Part shown: positions 51,988-59,929 of the stretch, one piece after another | Layout: each line of letters begins with the position of its first letter | How positions within the stretch are numbered: the first letter of the stretch is position 1 | NCBI RefSeq assembly: GCF_018736045.1 | Contig: NZ_CP076133.1 | Span: forward strand, 992,001-1,056,000 | Length of the DNA: 64,000 nucleotides | Source of the DNA: Flammeovirga yaeyamensis | GTDB lineage: Bacteria; Bacteroidota; Bacteroidia; Cytophagales; Flammeovirgaceae | Reading direction: 5' to 3' | Notes under the pieces: model-generated | What the model was told of the DNA's origin: nothing | Database searches by the model: none | The model's input: the letters and a program-made list of their open reading frames with translations, nothing else | Program-made: the position numbers and the translations under genes

Positions 51988-52581
51988 ATGGGATTAGACT
52001 CTATAGAATTATTGTTTTTTGTTGAGGATACATTTAGTATTCGATTTAATGCTTCAGAAGCAGAGCAGATTAATACTGTACAAGACTTTTCAAACTCTGT
52101 TTATGATAAAATTGTCACTAAACCAAATAAGGAATGTGTATCTCATAAAATATTTAAGAGGTTTAAAGAATCTATTCAAAGATTGAAACTTAGTGATATT
52201 GTTGTTATGCCTGAGACAAAGTTATCGGAGTTGTTTCCTAATGAAAATTTACACAGAAATTGGAAATTGTTAGAGACCGATATCGGGCTTCAATTACCCG
52301 AATTATCTTCTCTTGACTTTAGTCCAAAATTAAGCTCTCATGTAAGTGTTTTAGGTGTTAAGATCAAAAAACGTTCAAAACCAGTATTAAATGGGAACGT
52401 GCAACAATTAATTGATTGGGTAATTTCTTTAAATTATAATAAGCTTATAAACATTAAAGAAATAACGAGTAAATATGAAGTAGAAAGAATAATCTGTGGA
52501 ATTATTTATGATAGAATGGGTGTTCGAATAAATGAAATAGAACTGGAACATTCTATAACTTATGATTTAGGAATAGATTAA
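51988..52581 (+). CDS. Acyl-carrier-protein-like protein with permuted halves
   Basis: The 197-residue protein starts directly with the ACP phosphopantetheine site (MGLDSIELLFFVEDTFSIRF, Ser5) and continues through ACP helices II-IV (EAEQINTVQDFSNSVYDKI). It ends with what looks like ACP helix I and the approach to the DSL motif (DRMGVRINEIELEHSITYDL then GID-stop). A ~110-residue linker domain joins them. The order is therefore opposite to a normal ACP. I recall similar ~200-residue proteins in Bacteroidota, so it may be a family rather than a rearrangement accident. Confidence 0.6.
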   Translation: MGLDSIELLFFVEDTFSIRFNASEAEQINTVQDFSNSVYDKIVTKPNKECVSHKIFKRFKESIQRLKLSDIVVMPETKLSELFPNENLHRNWKLLETDIGLQLPELSSLDFSPKLSSHVSVLGVKIKKRSKPVLNGNVQQLIDWVISLNYNKLINIKEITSKYEVERIICGIIYDRMGVRINEIELEHSITYDLGID

Positions 52582-52622
52582 AAGCATACAGTAAATTTAA
52601 ATAAAAGAATCTCAGAGTTATT

Positions 52623-52877
52623 ATGAACAAGAGCGTATTTAATTTTTTAATTGGCTTTTTATCAATTAGTATTTTGATCGAAATATTTGGATTAGTAAAT
52701 ACAATGGTAAGTTTAAAATACGAAACAGAAAATCTGAACGATTGTGTTTCTATAATAAGTGGTATAAACTTATGTTCATCAGTTAAAATGTTTGAGATAA
52801 TTATAGTTATTAATATTATTCTGATAATAGGTATGATATTCTTTAAAAAGACTTTGATCAAAATATATAATACGTAA
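52623..52877 (+). CDS. Small two-span membrane protein
   Basis: The 84-residue product has two hydrophobic helices (FLIGFLSISILIEIFGLV; IIIVINIILIIGMIFF) and two cysteines in the loop between them. It starts 41 bp after the ACP-like gene and is probably cotranscribed. The opposite-strand frame at the same place is a shadow. The function is unknown. Confidence 0.6.
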   Translation: MNKSVFNFLIGFLSISILIEIFGLVNTMVSLKYETENLNDCVSIISGINLCSSVKMFEIIIVINIILIIGMIFFKKTLIKIYNT

Positions 52878-52945
52878 TTAATTTTCAATCCATCATAATA
52901 AAAAAGATCTATTGAGTTTGTACCTATAGATATTGAATATTACTA

Positions 52946-53090
52946 AAATAGCCTTGTATTACTTCTTTAATGCATGGCTATTTCTGTTTTTATAAATTCA
53001 ATCAATTAATTGATAATGTGGGTGATATATTCAATCTATGAATGCTAAATGTCATTAATCAACTTTGAAAGTTAAAAGTAGATGGGTAAA
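52946..53090 (+). repeat. Leader block copy 2 (hairpin plus ATCAACTTTGAA segment)
   Basis: The hairpin AAATAGCC / GGCTATTT (52946-52983) encloses TTGTATTAC...TTTAAT as in copy 1 at 38183, and is followed by a T-rich tract. About 70-80 bp later comes ATCAACTTTGAAAGTTAAAA and GGTAAATTATGG, matching the end of copy 1. It sits ahead of the SnoaL-like gene and may combine a terminator and a promoter. Confidence 0.55.
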
Positions 53091-53123
53091 TTATGGTTGT
53101 ATAACTATAAAAACAGTACTCAA

Positions 53124-53549
53124 ATGAACAAGGTTGAAAATAACGAGGAAATTGCAAAAAGATATTATCAAGCATTATATGCATTAGATTTCAAAACAGT
53201 TAGAGAAATTGCATCGCCCGATATACTATTTGAAGACCCTACAGCACCACCTGAATACGATGTTGCTAGAAAAAATGGTATTGATGCTACCTTAGATGTT
53301 TATCAAAGCAGTGCAGCCCTCAATGCAAAATTGAAAATTACAGATAGCTTTGTTTCAAACGGACAAGTTGTACTATATGTAGAAATAAGCGGGACAACTG
53401 CTGCCGAAAACCTTGGACTTGAAGGTGGGAAAATATCCTATAATTTTAAAGGATTTTCTGTAATACAAGTTGTCGATGGATCAGTTATTCATCATACTGA
53501 CTATTTGGATTATTCAGGTATGGTAGATAGTTTCAAGTCAATTATATAA
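53124..53549 (+). CDS. SnoaL-like/ketosteroid-isomerase-fold protein
   Basis: I chose the ATG at 53124 (MNKVENNEEIAKRYYQALYA). An upstream ATG at 53082 adds an unrelated leader. The 141-residue product has the NTF2-like pattern: helix with RYYQALYALDFKTVREIASP, then DILFEDPTAPPEYD, KLKITDSFVSNGQVVLYVEI and a final YLDYSGMVDSF. This cone-shaped fold hosts isomerases, hydrolases and binding proteins, so substrate and role are open. Confidence 0.8.
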   Translation: MNKVENNEEIAKRYYQALYALDFKTVREIASPDILFEDPTAPPEYDVARKNGIDATLDVYQSSAALNAKLKITDSFVSNGQVVLYVEISGTTAAENLGLEGGKISYNFKGFSVIQVVDGSVIHHTDYLDYSGMVDSFKSII

Positions 53550-53573
53550 GCAGAATTAAAGCAAAATGTTGAA

Positions 53574-53957
53574 ATGAAACTAGTAGAAATAATAGTTGCA
53601 GCCATAGGTGAGTTCATTGCCTATATATTATTCCTCTTATTTAGCGAAGGAATTGGAAAATTGATTAGATCAATTTATTACGGGGTTCGAAAATTGATTA
53701 CAGGAAAGGAAAGAGAAATATCAGAATTAGAAAGAATTGAAAAACGTTACCTCTACAAAAAGTTCAAACTGAGATCGGATTTTAACGAACAAATACCAAA
53801 AGGAATGAGAGGAACAGTATTGGAAATAATTGACGAACAAAATATGTACGTTGAGTTTGAAAACACAAAAGGATTACCCTTTATTGATGTGGATGAACAA
53901 GTCTTCAAAATTGAAAGAAAAAGAATTATACTTGAAAATGTTAAACTAAAACATTAG
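53574..53957 (+). CDS. Hypothetical single-span membrane protein
   Basis: The 127-residue protein has one N-terminal membrane helix (IIVAAIGEFIAYILFLLFSE), a basic stretch, and a small beta domain (GMRGTVLEIIDEQNMYVEFE) that resembles an SH3-like or KOW-style fold. It is 24 bp after the SnoaL-like gene. The function is unknown. Confidence 0.68.
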   Translation: MKLVEIIVAAIGEFIAYILFLLFSEGIGKLIRSIYYGVRKLITGKEREISELERIEKRYLYKKFKLRSDFNEQIPKGMRGTVLEIIDEQNMYVEFENTKGLPFIDVDEQVFKIERKRIILENVKLKH

Positions 53958-54135
53958 ACGTTAGTATTATAAAAATGGATTTAACAGGTGATTTTTTCTT
54001 ACTATTTATATCGGAAGTGAATTAATTGATTTATCATTAAACTGGAATTAGGTGTTATTCATTTTAACTTTAGCTATGTATATTTAATCCATAGCATTAA
54101 TTTACTAACAACTAATATGATAAAGACTCTTTAAG

Positions 54136-54555
54136 ATGAAACTAATTGCCTTACTATTATTCATAATTCCCTCTTTGGTTTTTTCACAGGATAAGAATTC
54201 AGCTTGTGAAACTAAAGTGGATACGCTCACTAATACTTTATATTATTCAAATGTAGATGTATCTGCTAGACATATAGATAATAGAAATTCATTATTTAAA
54301 GAAATCTCTCAAAAAGTAAGAGTTTCTCAAGAGGCTAAAAGAATGGGACTTGATGGAGTAAAACTCTTAGCTTTTTATTTAATTACTGAAGATGGAGATG
54401 TAACAGGTGTAAGATTTATAAGAGGAGAGGATCAATTAGCAAACAAAGAGGAGATAAAATCTATAATAGAAAGTAAGAAATGGAAACCAGCTATTTGTAA
54501 TAATGAAAAAGTGACATCAACTATGATGTTTACAATGCAATTGTGTTATAAATAG
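54136..54555 (+). CDS. Small secreted TonB_C-like protein, copy 1
   Basis: The 139-residue protein has a Sec signal (LIALLLFIIPSLVFSQD). The mature part ends in a TonB-C-terminal-type fold (VKLLAFYLITEDGDVTGVRF; IIESKKWKPAICNNEKVTST). It is a paralogue of the next gene (both have SxxxLxxLT...YY/YE, KWKPA/EWSPA and a final Cys). It lacks the TonB membrane anchor and proline linker, so it is not an energy transducer itself. Confidence 0.72.
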   Translation: MKLIALLLFIIPSLVFSQDKNSACETKVDTLTNTLYYSNVDVSARHIDNRNSLFKEISQKVRVSQEAKRMGLDGVKLLAFYLITEDGDVTGVRFIRGEDQLANKEEIKSIIESKKWKPAICNNEKVTSTMMFTMQLCYK

Positions 54556-54621
54556 TTGAATGAAAAATTGTAAAACAAAAATAGATTTAATTTTATATTG
54601 TAACATGAGAAACATTTAACT

Positions 54622-55044
54622 ATGATAATAAGAACACTATTACTCTTGTTTTTCTTTTATTTTTCATATAGTCTTAAAGGTCAAGTTTCTAGTTGTATAT
54701 CAAAGTTGGACTCTTTAACCGGTTTAACTATTTATGAGAATTGTGAAGTAGGTGCAACACCTAAGTTAGGTTTCAATAATTTTTATAAATCAATTGGTAA
54801 GACAATTAACTTTTCAAGTGACATTAAGAAAATAACACTTGATCCAAAAATCTTTATTGGTTTAATAATTAATGAAAATTCGGAGGTATCAGATATAAGG
54901 GTTTTATATGGAAGTATGAGTATGATATCTAATAAAGAAATGGTGCTAGATTTATTAAAAAATACAGAATGGAGTCCTGCAGTTTGCTCTGGTAAAATGG
55001 TAAATAGTCTTGTGATAATTCCGATTACTATTTGCTTAAAATAA
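54622..55044 (+). CDS. Small secreted TonB_C-like protein, copy 2
   Basis: The 140-residue protein starts IIRTLLLLFFFYFSYSLKGQ (Sec signal). The C-terminal half (IFIGLIINENSEVSDIRVLY; LLKNTEWSPAVCSGKMVNSL) aligns with the upstream gene along its length, which indicates a tandem duplication. The cysteine positions are conserved. It is 66 bp downstream of its paralogue. The function is unknown. Confidence 0.72.
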   Translation: MIIRTLLLLFFFYFSYSLKGQVSSCISKLDSLTGLTIYENCEVGATPKLGFNNFYKSIGKTINFSSDIKKITLDPKIFIGLIINENSEVSDIRVLYGSMSMISNKEMVLDLLKNTEWSPAVCSGKMVNSLVIIPITICLK

Positions 55045-55377
55045 ACATAAAGTGTGGATGATTAAATTTACTAATCAACAACAGAATTAAATCAATTCAA
55101 GTAAAGTATTCTCGAAAAACAGGGATTTAGAATGTAGAAAATCTTTTATTATGTTTATTCATTAAAGAGAAAAGAAAAATATTATGTATACCAAAAAATA
55201 TGTGTATATTTTAAAACTAACTTTCATCTATTGATTACCTTTATCTTTTATATATTTATTTAAATTTTTTAATCTATTGGCAAACTGTAAAACAATGAAA
55301 AAGCTATCAAATGGTAGGTTATGCTTCTAATATTATCCAACCTCTTCCGAAAAAAGGAAGTACTTTATCTATGATCC
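55045..55377. other. Intergenic stretch, no gene seen
   Basis: This is 333 bp of very AT-rich sequence with no ORF, hairpin or repeat that I can support. Confidence 0.4.
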
Positions 55378-55866
55378 ATGCTTAGAAATATATTCAACAT
55401 CCTATTTGTCATATTATTTGTATCATGTCAATCTCATTCCGTCGATACAGGAATTGAAATCTATCAAGTGAAAAAACCGCTACCGGACTTTACAAAGGAT
55501 GAACATCCAGATTGTCGTTTCTGTTTAGATCTAGAAGTAACAGATTTATTTGATAAACCACTTCTAACGGAAAAAGATATCATAGAATTTAATTATAACA
55601 ATCAGCAAATTATTCTGACTGAAAAGGCAAAACAAAAATTAGAAGAAATGGAAATTTCACTTGTCGGTCTTCCTATGGCAATGGTACTGGATGGTGAAAT
55701 AATCTATGGATTCTGGTTTTGGAATAAATATTCTTCTTTTGGTTGCGATAGAGTGTACACTTATCCAAATATTAATTTTAAAATTAAATTTGGTTTACCT
55801 CCAACAAATGCTTTTGGGGAAGACCCAAGATTTGATGAACGATTGGAGGATTACTTAGAAAACTAG
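55378..55866 (+). CDS. Hypothetical lipoprotein with SecD-P1-like segment
   Basis: The 162-residue protein has a lipoprotein signal (IFNILFVILFVSCQSH). The segment DKPLLTEKDIIEFNYNNQQI, with MAMVLDGEIIYGFWFWNKYS near the end, is reminiscent of the small SecDF head subdomain found in some isolated lipoproteins. This is a weak resemblance. It lies 37 bp upstream of a membrane-protein gene. Confidence 0.68.
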   Translation: MLRNIFNILFVILFVSCQSHSVDTGIEIYQVKKPLPDFTKDEHPDCRFCLDLEVTDLFDKPLLTEKDIIEFNYNNQQIILTEKAKQKLEEMEISLVGLPMAMVLDGEIIYGFWFWNKYSSFGCDRVYTYPNINFKIKFGLPPTNAFGEDPRFDERLEDYLEN

Positions 55867-55903
55867 ATCTAAAAGCAAACTAAAACATAATAACTAAAAT
55901 TAC

Positions 55904-56680
55904 ATGAACGAATTTAAGGAACGCTATAAATCTTTTTCAAACATAGATTTATTAAGAATAATCGAGAACAAATCAGAATATCAGCCTATTGCTATTGAAG
56001 CTGCAGAAACTGAAATTGATGAAAGAAATATTTCAGTCCAAGAACAACAAGAAGCAAAATTAATTTTTGATAAAGAGAAAGAAGAGAAAAAATTAAAATT
56101 CGAAAAGAAAGCTGCTATTGGAAGAAATGTGAAAGAAGTTTTTATGGGTGTATTTGAAACAATCCATCCAATTCAAGAATCATCTCCTTCTACTGAAAAA
56201 TTGATACGTTTGACAACAATAGTTTTTGGAGTCATTACTATTGCAAAACTATTTAAGGAAATGGGGTTTGTGCTGTATTTGTTATCAGGAGACTTCGGTA
56301 GTTGGGATCTAAGTGTACTCGAGGTTTTACTACCTTTTATATTATTTCCTTCTGCAACATTATTATTTGGCTTAAGAAAAAAGATAGGATGGATTTTGTT
56401 GACTTCTTATCTAACTTATTCTGCCGTAAGCACTTTAGGACTCCTCTTTTTGAATTGGAACTCCGAACCAAGCGGAATTCCAGCCTTGGAAAGTTTATTT
56501 CCTCAAACATCGCTCATTACATACATCGTTATGTTATTATTTTATGGTGGATTTATTTCGATTCTAATTAAAGCGGAAGTAAAAAATAGTTATAACATTG
56601 AGAGTAAGACAAGCTTGAAAACAATTGGGTTTTCTGTGGTGGCGACTTTGTTTTTGATTGGGTCTTACTTTTTTACGTGA
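55904..56680 (+). CDS. Hypothetical membrane protein with helical N-terminus
   Basis: The protein has 258 residues. The first ~95 are charged and helical (LLRIIENKSEYQPIAIEAAE; IDERNISVQEQQEAKLIF), a motif common in Bacteroidota proteins that sense or tether at the membrane. About four membrane spans follow (VLEVLLPFILFPSATLLFGL; TSLITYIVMLLFYGGFISIL). No known family was assigned. Confidence 0.72.
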   Translation: MNEFKERYKSFSNIDLLRIIENKSEYQPIAIEAAETEIDERNISVQEQQEAKLIFDKEKEEKKLKFEKKAAIGRNVKEVFMGVFETIHPIQESSPSTEKLIRLTTIVFGVITIAKLFKEMGFVLYLLSGDFGSWDLSVLEVLLPFILFPSATLLFGLRKKIGWILLTSYLTYSAVSTLGLLFLNWNSEPSGIPALESLFPQTSLITYIVMLLFYGGFISILIKAEVKNSYNIESKTSLKTIGFSVVATLFLIGSYFFT

Positions 56681-56719
56681 TCAGAGAAAATGAATTTTTT
56701 AAAGATATCAACGCAAGCC

Positions 56720-56739
56720 CGAGGGGTTGAAACCCCTCG
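56720..56739. repeat. Palindrome CGAGGGGTT/AACCCCTCG
   Basis: A 9 bp perfect stem with a 2 nt gap. It is the first of three palindromes in the 276 bp spacer between 56680 and 56957. Confidence 0.75.
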
Positions 56740-56812
56740 TTAAGTAAACTAGTCAACCTTACTATTGATATCTATCTAAACATCACAAAATAAAAAGACT
56801 CGCGTAATAAAT

Positions 56813-56840
56813 TCCCAAATGGGTTTAAACCCATTTGGGA
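56813..56840. repeat. Perfect 28 bp palindrome
   Basis: TCCCAAATGGGTTT is followed directly by its exact complement. It contains nested TGGG/CCCA repeats and could form a long hairpin or act as a REP-like element. Confidence 0.8.
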
Positions 56841-56909
56841 GATTCTAATAAATACTTTTATCGATTATGATTTAGAATTTTTGATATTTCTTGGAGGTAT
56901 AATATCCTT

Positions 56910-56932
56910 AACGAGGGGATTCATCCCCTTGA
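56910..56932. repeat. Palindrome AGGGGAT/ATCCCCT
   Basis: A 7 bp stem with a 2 nt loop in the context AACGAGGGGATTCATCCCCT, similar in core to the palindrome at 56720. Confidence 0.65.
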
Positions 56933-56956
56933 TTACGTCAAATTTTAATTACTATT

Positions 56957-57553
56957 ATGAATAAACTTCTTTTTCTATTTTTAATCTTTTTTTCTTCAAT
57001 AAATTCTTTTGGACAATCTTTAAGTTATGAAGAAGTTGCTTTAAAATTTTATGCTGAAAATATACTATCAAAAAATGGCGATGATAATATATTTTATGAC
57101 GGGAAAATAATACCAATTGATTCTAATTATCAACAAATGGCAGAAGAATTAATAAATTATTTTTATGGTTGTAAATATGATCCTAGGGGCGAGAATAATG
57201 AATCAATTTCTTTAAATAAAGAAGAATTTGAGGACGCTCTTAATATGGTAAAAAATTATAACTTTAAACCTTTTACTACTAATAATGAAGTGAAAGTTCC
57301 TGAACCAATTATAATGAAAAAAAAATTAAAGTGGAAAAAGTATATTGGAGGTATTAGAATTTATAGGTTGTGGAGATCTGAAAGACCAATTAAGTTTAAT
57401 TTAAGTATTCAGCCAGTGGTACATTTTAAAAATTATTATTTCGTTTGTATCCTGATTGATAAAAACGATTTTGAATATGGAAATTGGTTTTTTATAAAAT
57501 TGACAAAGGAACAAAATGTTGTTGATTGGTGTAGTGTTAGTTGGATACAGTAA
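56957..57553 (+). CDS. Hypothetical secreted protein
   Basis: The 198-residue protein has a Sec signal (LFLFLIFFSSINSFGQS). The C-terminal half (IRIYRLWRSERPIKFNLSIQ; YFVCILIDKNDFEYGNWFFI) is beta-rich, with no motif I recognise. It is preceded by the three palindromes and has no evident partner. Confidence 0.75.
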   Translation: MNKLLFLFLIFFSSINSFGQSLSYEEVALKFYAENILSKNGDDNIFYDGKIIPIDSNYQQMAEELINYFYGCKYDPRGENNESISLNKEEFEDALNMVKNYNFKPFTTNNEVKVPEPIIMKKKLKWKKYIGGIRIYRLWRSERPIKFNLSIQPVVHFKNYYFVCILIDKNDFEYGNWFFIKLTKEQNVVDWCSVSWIQ

Positions 57554-57592
57554 AAGTAATATGAATAAGGTAAAATCTAAACATTCAAATCT

Positions 57593-57874
57593 ATGAACAC
57601 ACACCACCGCCCCCTAAGACTAGCATCAATTCTATCCCTCACATGTTCCTTATTAATGACCATCTATTACATGGGACTAAGTGGAGGTGAAGGAGGAGGT
57701 ATGTTTATTCTAACTATCGCAACATCTATTTTTTCTCTATTCATTTTAGGAATTGAATCCTTGTTGTACAACAACTCAAATGCATCTACAAAAACAACAT
57801 TCATTACGGAGCTCATTTTTTTAATCTTGATCTTAGCATTATCAATAACTTTTCTTAAGTTTCGGATCATTTAA
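57593..57874 (+). CDS. Small membrane protein, three spans
   Basis: The 93-residue product has hydrophobic segments LASILSLTCSLLMTIYYMGL, MFILTIATSIFSLFILGI and LIFLILILALSITFL, with a GGEGGG turn. It lies 26 bp upstream of the Crp/Fnr regulator gene and may be cotranscribed. No family was recognised. Confidence 0.62.
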   Translation: MNTHHRPLRLASILSLTCSLLMTIYYMGLSGGEGGGMFILTIATSIFSLFILGIESLLYNNSNASTKTTFITELIFLILILALSITFLKFRII

Positions 57875-57900
57875 TACAATCTTGTTAAACTTTCATCTAC

Positions 57901-58467
57901 ATGCACTCCATAAAAGAAACCTTCACTAGTCGCTATGCTCTTTCAGAAGAGAATTTCGAAATTCTTCGATCTCACATGTCACTTATTGAGAAACAAAAAG
58001 GCGAATTGATTTTGAAAGAAGGACAGGTGGATCATAGTGTATATTTTATTGAAAAAGGGGCCGTAAGGAGTTATTATTTCAATAAAGAAGGGAAGGATGT
58101 TTCTGTATGGTTTGGATTTGAAGGGGATATTGCGGTTTCATTAGGGAACTTTATTCATGCACATCCCTCATTGGAAAATATTGAGTTGCTAGAAAATACC
58201 ACACTTTTAAAAATCAGTAATTCGACATTGCTAGAATTGTATACTACCCATATCGATTTAGCCAATTTCGGAAGAAGACTTGCTGAACAAGCACTTTTGG
58301 AAATGGAACAACAAATATTCTTAACGCAAACTTCTGATGCCAAAACGAGGTATCATTCTCTTATCGATAAGTTTCCTGGGATTCTTCAGAGAGTCAAACT
58401 AGGACACATTGCTTCGTATTTAGGGATTACACAAGTCACCCTAAGTAGAATTCGAGCAGAAAAATAA
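57901..58467 (+). CDS. Crp/Fnr-family transcriptional regulator
   Basis: The 188-residue protein has an N-terminal cyclic-nucleotide-binding-type beta-roll (GELILKEGQVDHSVYFIEKG, AVRSYYFNKEGKDVSVWFGF) and a C-terminal HTH (RVKLGHIASYLGITQVTLSR). No cysteine cluster is present, so it is not an Fe-S FNR. It is followed by an SMR transporter and an NmrA-like reductase and probably controls them. Confidence 0.9.
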   Translation: MHSIKETFTSRYALSEENFEILRSHMSLIEKQKGELILKEGQVDHSVYFIEKGAVRSYYFNKEGKDVSVWFGFEGDIAVSLGNFIHAHPSLENIELLENTTLLKISNSTLLELYTTHIDLANFGRRLAEQALLEMEQQIFLTQTSDAKTRYHSLIDKFPGILQRVKLGHIASYLGITQVTLSRIRAEK

Positions 58468-58539
58468 CTTTTTAACATATGTAAAAAGAAATCACCTTTT
58501 CCAACTCTAGTTTTGTGTCATAACCTTTAAAAAAAGAAT

Positions 58540-58854
58540 ATGAGTTGGATTTACTTAATACTTTCAGGACTATTCGAAGTGGGATTTACTACTTCCATGA
58601 AGCTTTCGGATGGCTTTACCAATTGGAAAGGAGTGGTGGGCTTTTTAGTATTTGGAGCTTTAAGTTTTGGATTGCTTCTCAAATCTATGCAAACTATAGA
58701 AACGGGAACAGCCTATGCCGTTTGGGCTGGGATTGGTGCAAGTGGAACCATCTTAATGGGGTTATTCTATTTCAATGATGCTTTTAATGCTTACAAACTT
58801 ATGTTTTTGTCATTCATCATCATCGGAATTATTGGAATCAAATTAAGTTCTTAA
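58540..58854 (+). CDS. Small multidrug resistance (SMR) family transporter
   Basis: The 104-residue protein has four spans, the usual size. The essential membrane Glu is residue 13 (SGLFEVGFTTSMKLS). The family motif GTAYAVWAGIGASGTILMG follows. The short form and the LSDGF segment are closest to SugE/Gdx-type guanidinium exporters or the QacE group, which I cannot separate by eye. It works as a dual-topology dimer in the inner membrane. Confidence 0.92.
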   Translation: MSWIYLILSGLFEVGFTTSMKLSDGFTNWKGVVGFLVFGALSFGLLLKSMQTIETGTAYAVWAGIGASGTILMGLFYFNDAFNAYKLMFLSFIIIGIIGIKLSS

Positions 58855-58867
58855 CACAAAAAACACT

Positions 58868-59746
58868 ATGAAAAACATCACAATTATTGGCGCTACGGGT
58901 ACACTTGGTTTACCGATTACAAAGAAATTAAACAGTTTAGGCGTTCAAGTCAAAGCAGTAGTTAGAGATATTCAAAAAGCAAAAGAAATTCTTCCAGACA
59001 GTGTCGAAGTGGTTTATGGAGATGTAGCCAATAAAGAGAGTTTAAAAGTAGCTTTAATTGGATCAAAAACCGTTTATCTCAATTTAAATACCACCACTTG
59101 GAATGTCGATGCTCCTTTTCATGTAGAGCGAGAGGGTATTATCAATGTGATAGATGTGAGCAAAGAGTTAGGCATTCAGCATATTATGCAAATAGTGGGC
59201 ATCGATTCTTCTCACCCAGAATTTGCAACTACGGGAATGGAATACAAAACCAATCTCATCAGAAAACCGGCAATGGAATACCTTAAAAATTCAGGCATAA
59301 ACTATACTTTTTTCCATTGCTCTGTTTTCCTAGATTCCTTCCCGAGCTTTATTCAGGAACAAGAGTTCGCGATCATCGGTAACCATTCTTACCCAGTATA
59401 TTTTACCAATACCACTCAATTGGCAGGGAATATTTTTAATGCCATTGATAATGAGGAAGCTCACAATAAAGCATTTACCATTCAAGGCAAAGAAGGGGTA
59501 AGTTTCCCTGAAGCAGCCAAAAAGTTTGTTGGTATCTATAATTCAGACATCAAAGTGATGGAGTACCCATTGGATATCATTCCACACTTGGGTTTGCCTA
59601 CAAAAGAAGATGAACAATTTATGGAACATATGCTTACTTATGTTGAGCAGTTGAAAGAGGAACAAGTTTCCCAAAAGACATGGGAAATATTAGGTGAGCC
59701 AGAATTATCTATTGATGATTTTGCTAAGACAATCGTTGGTCGATAA
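58868..59746 (+). CDS. NmrA-like NAD(P)-binding reductase
   Basis: The 292-residue Rossmann protein has a glycine-rich motif ITIIGATGTLGLPITKKL, then VVYGDVANKESLKVAL and GIQHIMQIVGIDSS, as in atypical SDR/NmrA proteins. The catalytic YxxxK is partly kept (MEYKTNLIRK). It begins 13 bp after the SMR gene, so they are cotranscribed. The likely role is NAD(P)-linked redox sensing or reduction. The substrate is unknown. Confidence 0.88.
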   Translation: MKNITIIGATGTLGLPITKKLNSLGVQVKAVVRDIQKAKEILPDSVEVVYGDVANKESLKVALIGSKTVYLNLNTTTWNVDAPFHVEREGIINVIDVSKELGIQHIMQIVGIDSSHPEFATTGMEYKTNLIRKPAMEYLKNSGINYTFFHCSVFLDSFPSFIQEQEFAIIGNHSYPVYFTNTTQLAGNIFNAIDNEEAHNKAFTIQGKEGVSFPEAAKKFVGIYNSDIKVMEYPLDIIPHLGLPTKEDEQFMEHMLTYVEQLKEEQVSQKTWEILGEPELSIDDFAKTIVGR

Positions 59747-59805
59747 AATCCCAAACCTTTTAGGATTTGCATTAATGAAAGTTAGAGACAGATTAATTAA
59801 TGAAT

Positions 59806-59850
59806 AAGTGATATGTTTTATCCATTGCGGATAAAACATATCACTTTACT
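59806..59850 (+). terminator. Strong hairpin after the NmrA-like gene
   Basis: An 18 bp perfect stem (AAGTGATATGTTTTATCC and complement, 5 nt loop) lies 59 bp after the stop. It is followed by TACTTATTT, so it is probably a terminator of the Crp-SMR-NmrA cluster. Confidence 0.75.
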
Positions 59851-59929
59851 TATTTAAGTTTCAGAAAAAGTAGGGAATCAATTATTTTAATAGAATAGTT
59901 CACCTAATTATTTGATAATAACCCACACT

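Noticed and set aside
52553-52888. 111-codon minus-strand frame with hydrophobic translation
   Set aside because: It is the complement of the better small membrane protein gene at 52623-52877, which fits the strand and spacing of its neighbours.
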